The notes beneath the pieces are model-generated. The model was not told the origin of the DNA and ran no database searches. It saw nothing but the letters and a program-made list of their open reading frames with translations. The position numbers and the translations under genes were made by a program. A DNA stretch of 16,925 nt from the NCBI GenBank assembly GCA_021200395.1, contig JAJQGQ010000159.1, positions 1 to 16,925 on the forward strand, given 5' to 3'. The first letter of the stretch is position 1; every line of letters starts with the position of its first letter. This document shows positions 16,508 through 16,925 of this stretch, in pieces. This stretch comes from Erysipelotrichaceae bacterium. GTDB taxonomy: Bacteria; Bacillota_I; Bacilli_A; Erysipelotrichales; Coprobacillaceae.

Positions 16508-16525
16508 TATCTATTTTCATAGATA
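16508..16525 (-). other. Short hairpin in the fhs leader, downstream of the riboswitch
   Basis: On the minus strand TATCTAT and ATAGATA pair over 7 bp and are capped by GAAA, a stable GNRA tetraloop. It lies between the riboswitch terminator and the fhs ribosome binding site and could protect the 5' region of the mRNA. It is A/U-only apart from one pair, so it may be chance. I see nothing else in 16445-16539 beyond a weak TATAAA. Confidence 0.3.
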
Positions 16526-16539
16526 TTTTTTTGATAATT

Positions 16540-16586
16540 AAAAAAGAGCCTACTCGTCCAAGCATTTATGCCCAGACGGTCGGCCC
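16540..16586 (-). terminator. Riboswitch-controlled intrinsic terminator
   Basis: GGGGCCGACCGUCU (16586-16573) pairs, with one mismatch and one bulge, with GGACGAGUAGGCUC near 16559-16546. An inner GCAU/AUGC helix closes the loop. TTTTTT (16545-16540) follows. The 5' arm contains the aptamer's pseudoknot partner, so the two folds exclude each other. Confidence 0.85.
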
Positions 16587-16636
16587 CAAACATTATACTC
16601 CATGTGGTCTATTCCACTTCCGTCAGTTGTATAACT
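16540..16636 (-). promoter_or_regulatory. ZTP (ZMP/ZTP, pfl-class) riboswitch with terminator expression platform
   Basis: In the RNA sense P1 is formed by UUAUAC (16634-16629) and GUAUAA (16598-16593). It encloses the conserved CUGACGG and the P2 hairpin GUGG-AAUAGA-CCAC (16617-16604). A short linker leads to GCCGACCGUCUGGGC (16584-16570), the hallmark 3' hairpin of the class. GACGG (16624-16620) can pair with CCGUC (16579-16575), the expected pseudoknot. The same 3' segment is also the 5' arm of a terminator, so folding of the aptamer with Z nucleotide should block termination and switch fhs and the pur genes on. ZMP/ZTP build up when 10-formyl-THF is short, which fits the downstream genes. 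The class call rests on matching motifs and pairing by eye. Confidence 0.93.
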
Positions 16637-16642
16637 AAGTGC

Positions 16643-16671
16643 ATATTAACATTTTTATCTTGCTTTTGCAA
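16643..16671 (-). promoter_or_regulatory. Promoter of the fhs-pur operon
   Basis: TTGCAA (16666-16671) and TAATAT (16643-16648) on the minus strand are 17 bp apart, with a TG extension just before the -10 (TGTTAATAT). Transcription would start near 16636, just ahead of P1 of the riboswitch. The -35 lies 3 nt after the stop of the LytTR gene. Confidence 0.72.
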
Positions 16672-16674
16672 GCA

Positions 16675-16925
16675 TTAAAAAGCTTTAAGCACAGCTTTCA
16701 TAATATCACTATTTGGAATATGAGAAGGTATCGAATGAAAGTTCTTCATAATAATCTCATGTGATTTATATTCCATAATATACATCGCATTAACAAAATA
16801 ATGGGGATGTACTTGAATAAAATGGTGTGTTAATAATCTTTTTTTGATTATTTCATAATCATCTATAATACCTTCGTATTGATGATTACCAATAACGACT
16901 TTCATATATTGATGATCATCTTCAA
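16675..16925 (-). CDS. LytTR-domain DNA-binding protein, C-terminal part (start beyond the right edge)
   Basis: The frame is open to the window edge. The visible residues run EDDHQYMKVVIGNHQYEG..., then HHFIQVHPHYFVNAMYI and a final IPSHIPNSDIMKAVLKAF. The F-I-x-V-H-x-x-(Y/F)-(L/F)-V-N core is the classic LytTR signature, and the end matches the domain's last strand and helix. An internal ATG would leave a 76-residue piece that cuts through the domain, so the true start is upstream, outside the window. Most such proteins are response regulators with an N-terminal receiver domain (AgrA/LytR type), but that part is not visible. No terminator separates it from the fhs promoter, so its mRNA could run into the riboswitch. 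Confidence 0.8.
   Translation of the reverse strand, partial: EDDHQYMKVVIGNHQYEGIIDDYEIIKKRLLTHHFIQVHPHYFVNAMYIMEYKSHEIIMKNFHSIPSHIPNSDIMKAVLKAF

Noticed and set aside
16490..16520. Second promoter between riboswitch and fhs (TATAAA on the minus strand)
   Set aside because: No convincing -35 lies at the right distance, and AT-rich leader sequence gives such hexamers by chance.
16656..16676. Terminator for the LytTR gene (CTTGC-AAAA-GCAAG)
   Set aside because: The stem is short, is followed by ATAAAAA and not a U-tract on the minus strand, and coincides with the -35 box of the operon promoter.

Overview
The window is AT-rich, every credible gene lies on the minus strand, and ribosome binding sites are strong (AGGAGG type). 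The gene set is that of a low-GC Gram-positive bacterium (Bacillota): an fhs-linked purine operon under a ZTP riboswitch, a single-chain PurL, a LytTR regulator and a type III toxin-antitoxin system. A gut lineage near the Erysipelotrichia or Clostridia is my best guess; it is inferred from gene style, not from a marker gene.

Right edge to 3955, read in the direction of transcription. The C-terminal end of a LytTR-type response regulator (16675-16925, cut by the window edge) is followed at once by a sigma-A-like promoter (16643-16671). Next comes a ZTP (pfl-class) riboswitch whose 3' half is shared with an intrinsic terminator (16540-16636). It precedes a tightly packed operon: fhs, purE, purC, purM, purN, purH, purD, purL, purB. 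The spacing ranges from overlaps of 4-7 nt to gaps of about 12 nt, with one 64-nt gap between purH and purD that holds a stem-loop. A terminator at 3950-3987 closes the operon. The genes cover most of the route from phosphoribosylamine to IMP, plus the AMP branch (purB) and the formate route to 10-formyl-THF (fhs). purF and purK are not in the window. purC is broken: a stretch of about 15 codons is missing near codon 155 and the reading frame is lost there. If real, this blocks SAICAR synthesis and also cuts off the pathway's own supply of ZMP, the ligand class sensed by the riboswitch.

3950 to 1, an accessory block, also read in the direction of transcription. It starts with an ATPase/PD-(D/E)XK protein of the AAA-ATPase_like/PDDEXK_9 type. 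Then comes a complete type III toxin-antitoxin locus: promoter, RNA antitoxin made of 35-nt tandem repeats, leaky terminator, and a ToxN/AbiQ/CptN-family RNase. A DUF3800-like protein follows and may be in the same transcript. Beyond it is a compact GC-rich structured element with its own good promoter and a poly-U end (1043-925), which I could not assign to a known RNA class. Last is a MerR-family regulator with two predicted membrane helices, transcribed from a promoter with the 19-bp spacer and internal dyad typical of MerR control, and cut by the left window edge.

The strongest leads are the structured RNA candidate at 925-1008, the type III toxin-antitoxin locus with its DUF3800 neighbour, the ZTP riboswitch on a whole purine operon, and the purC lesion.
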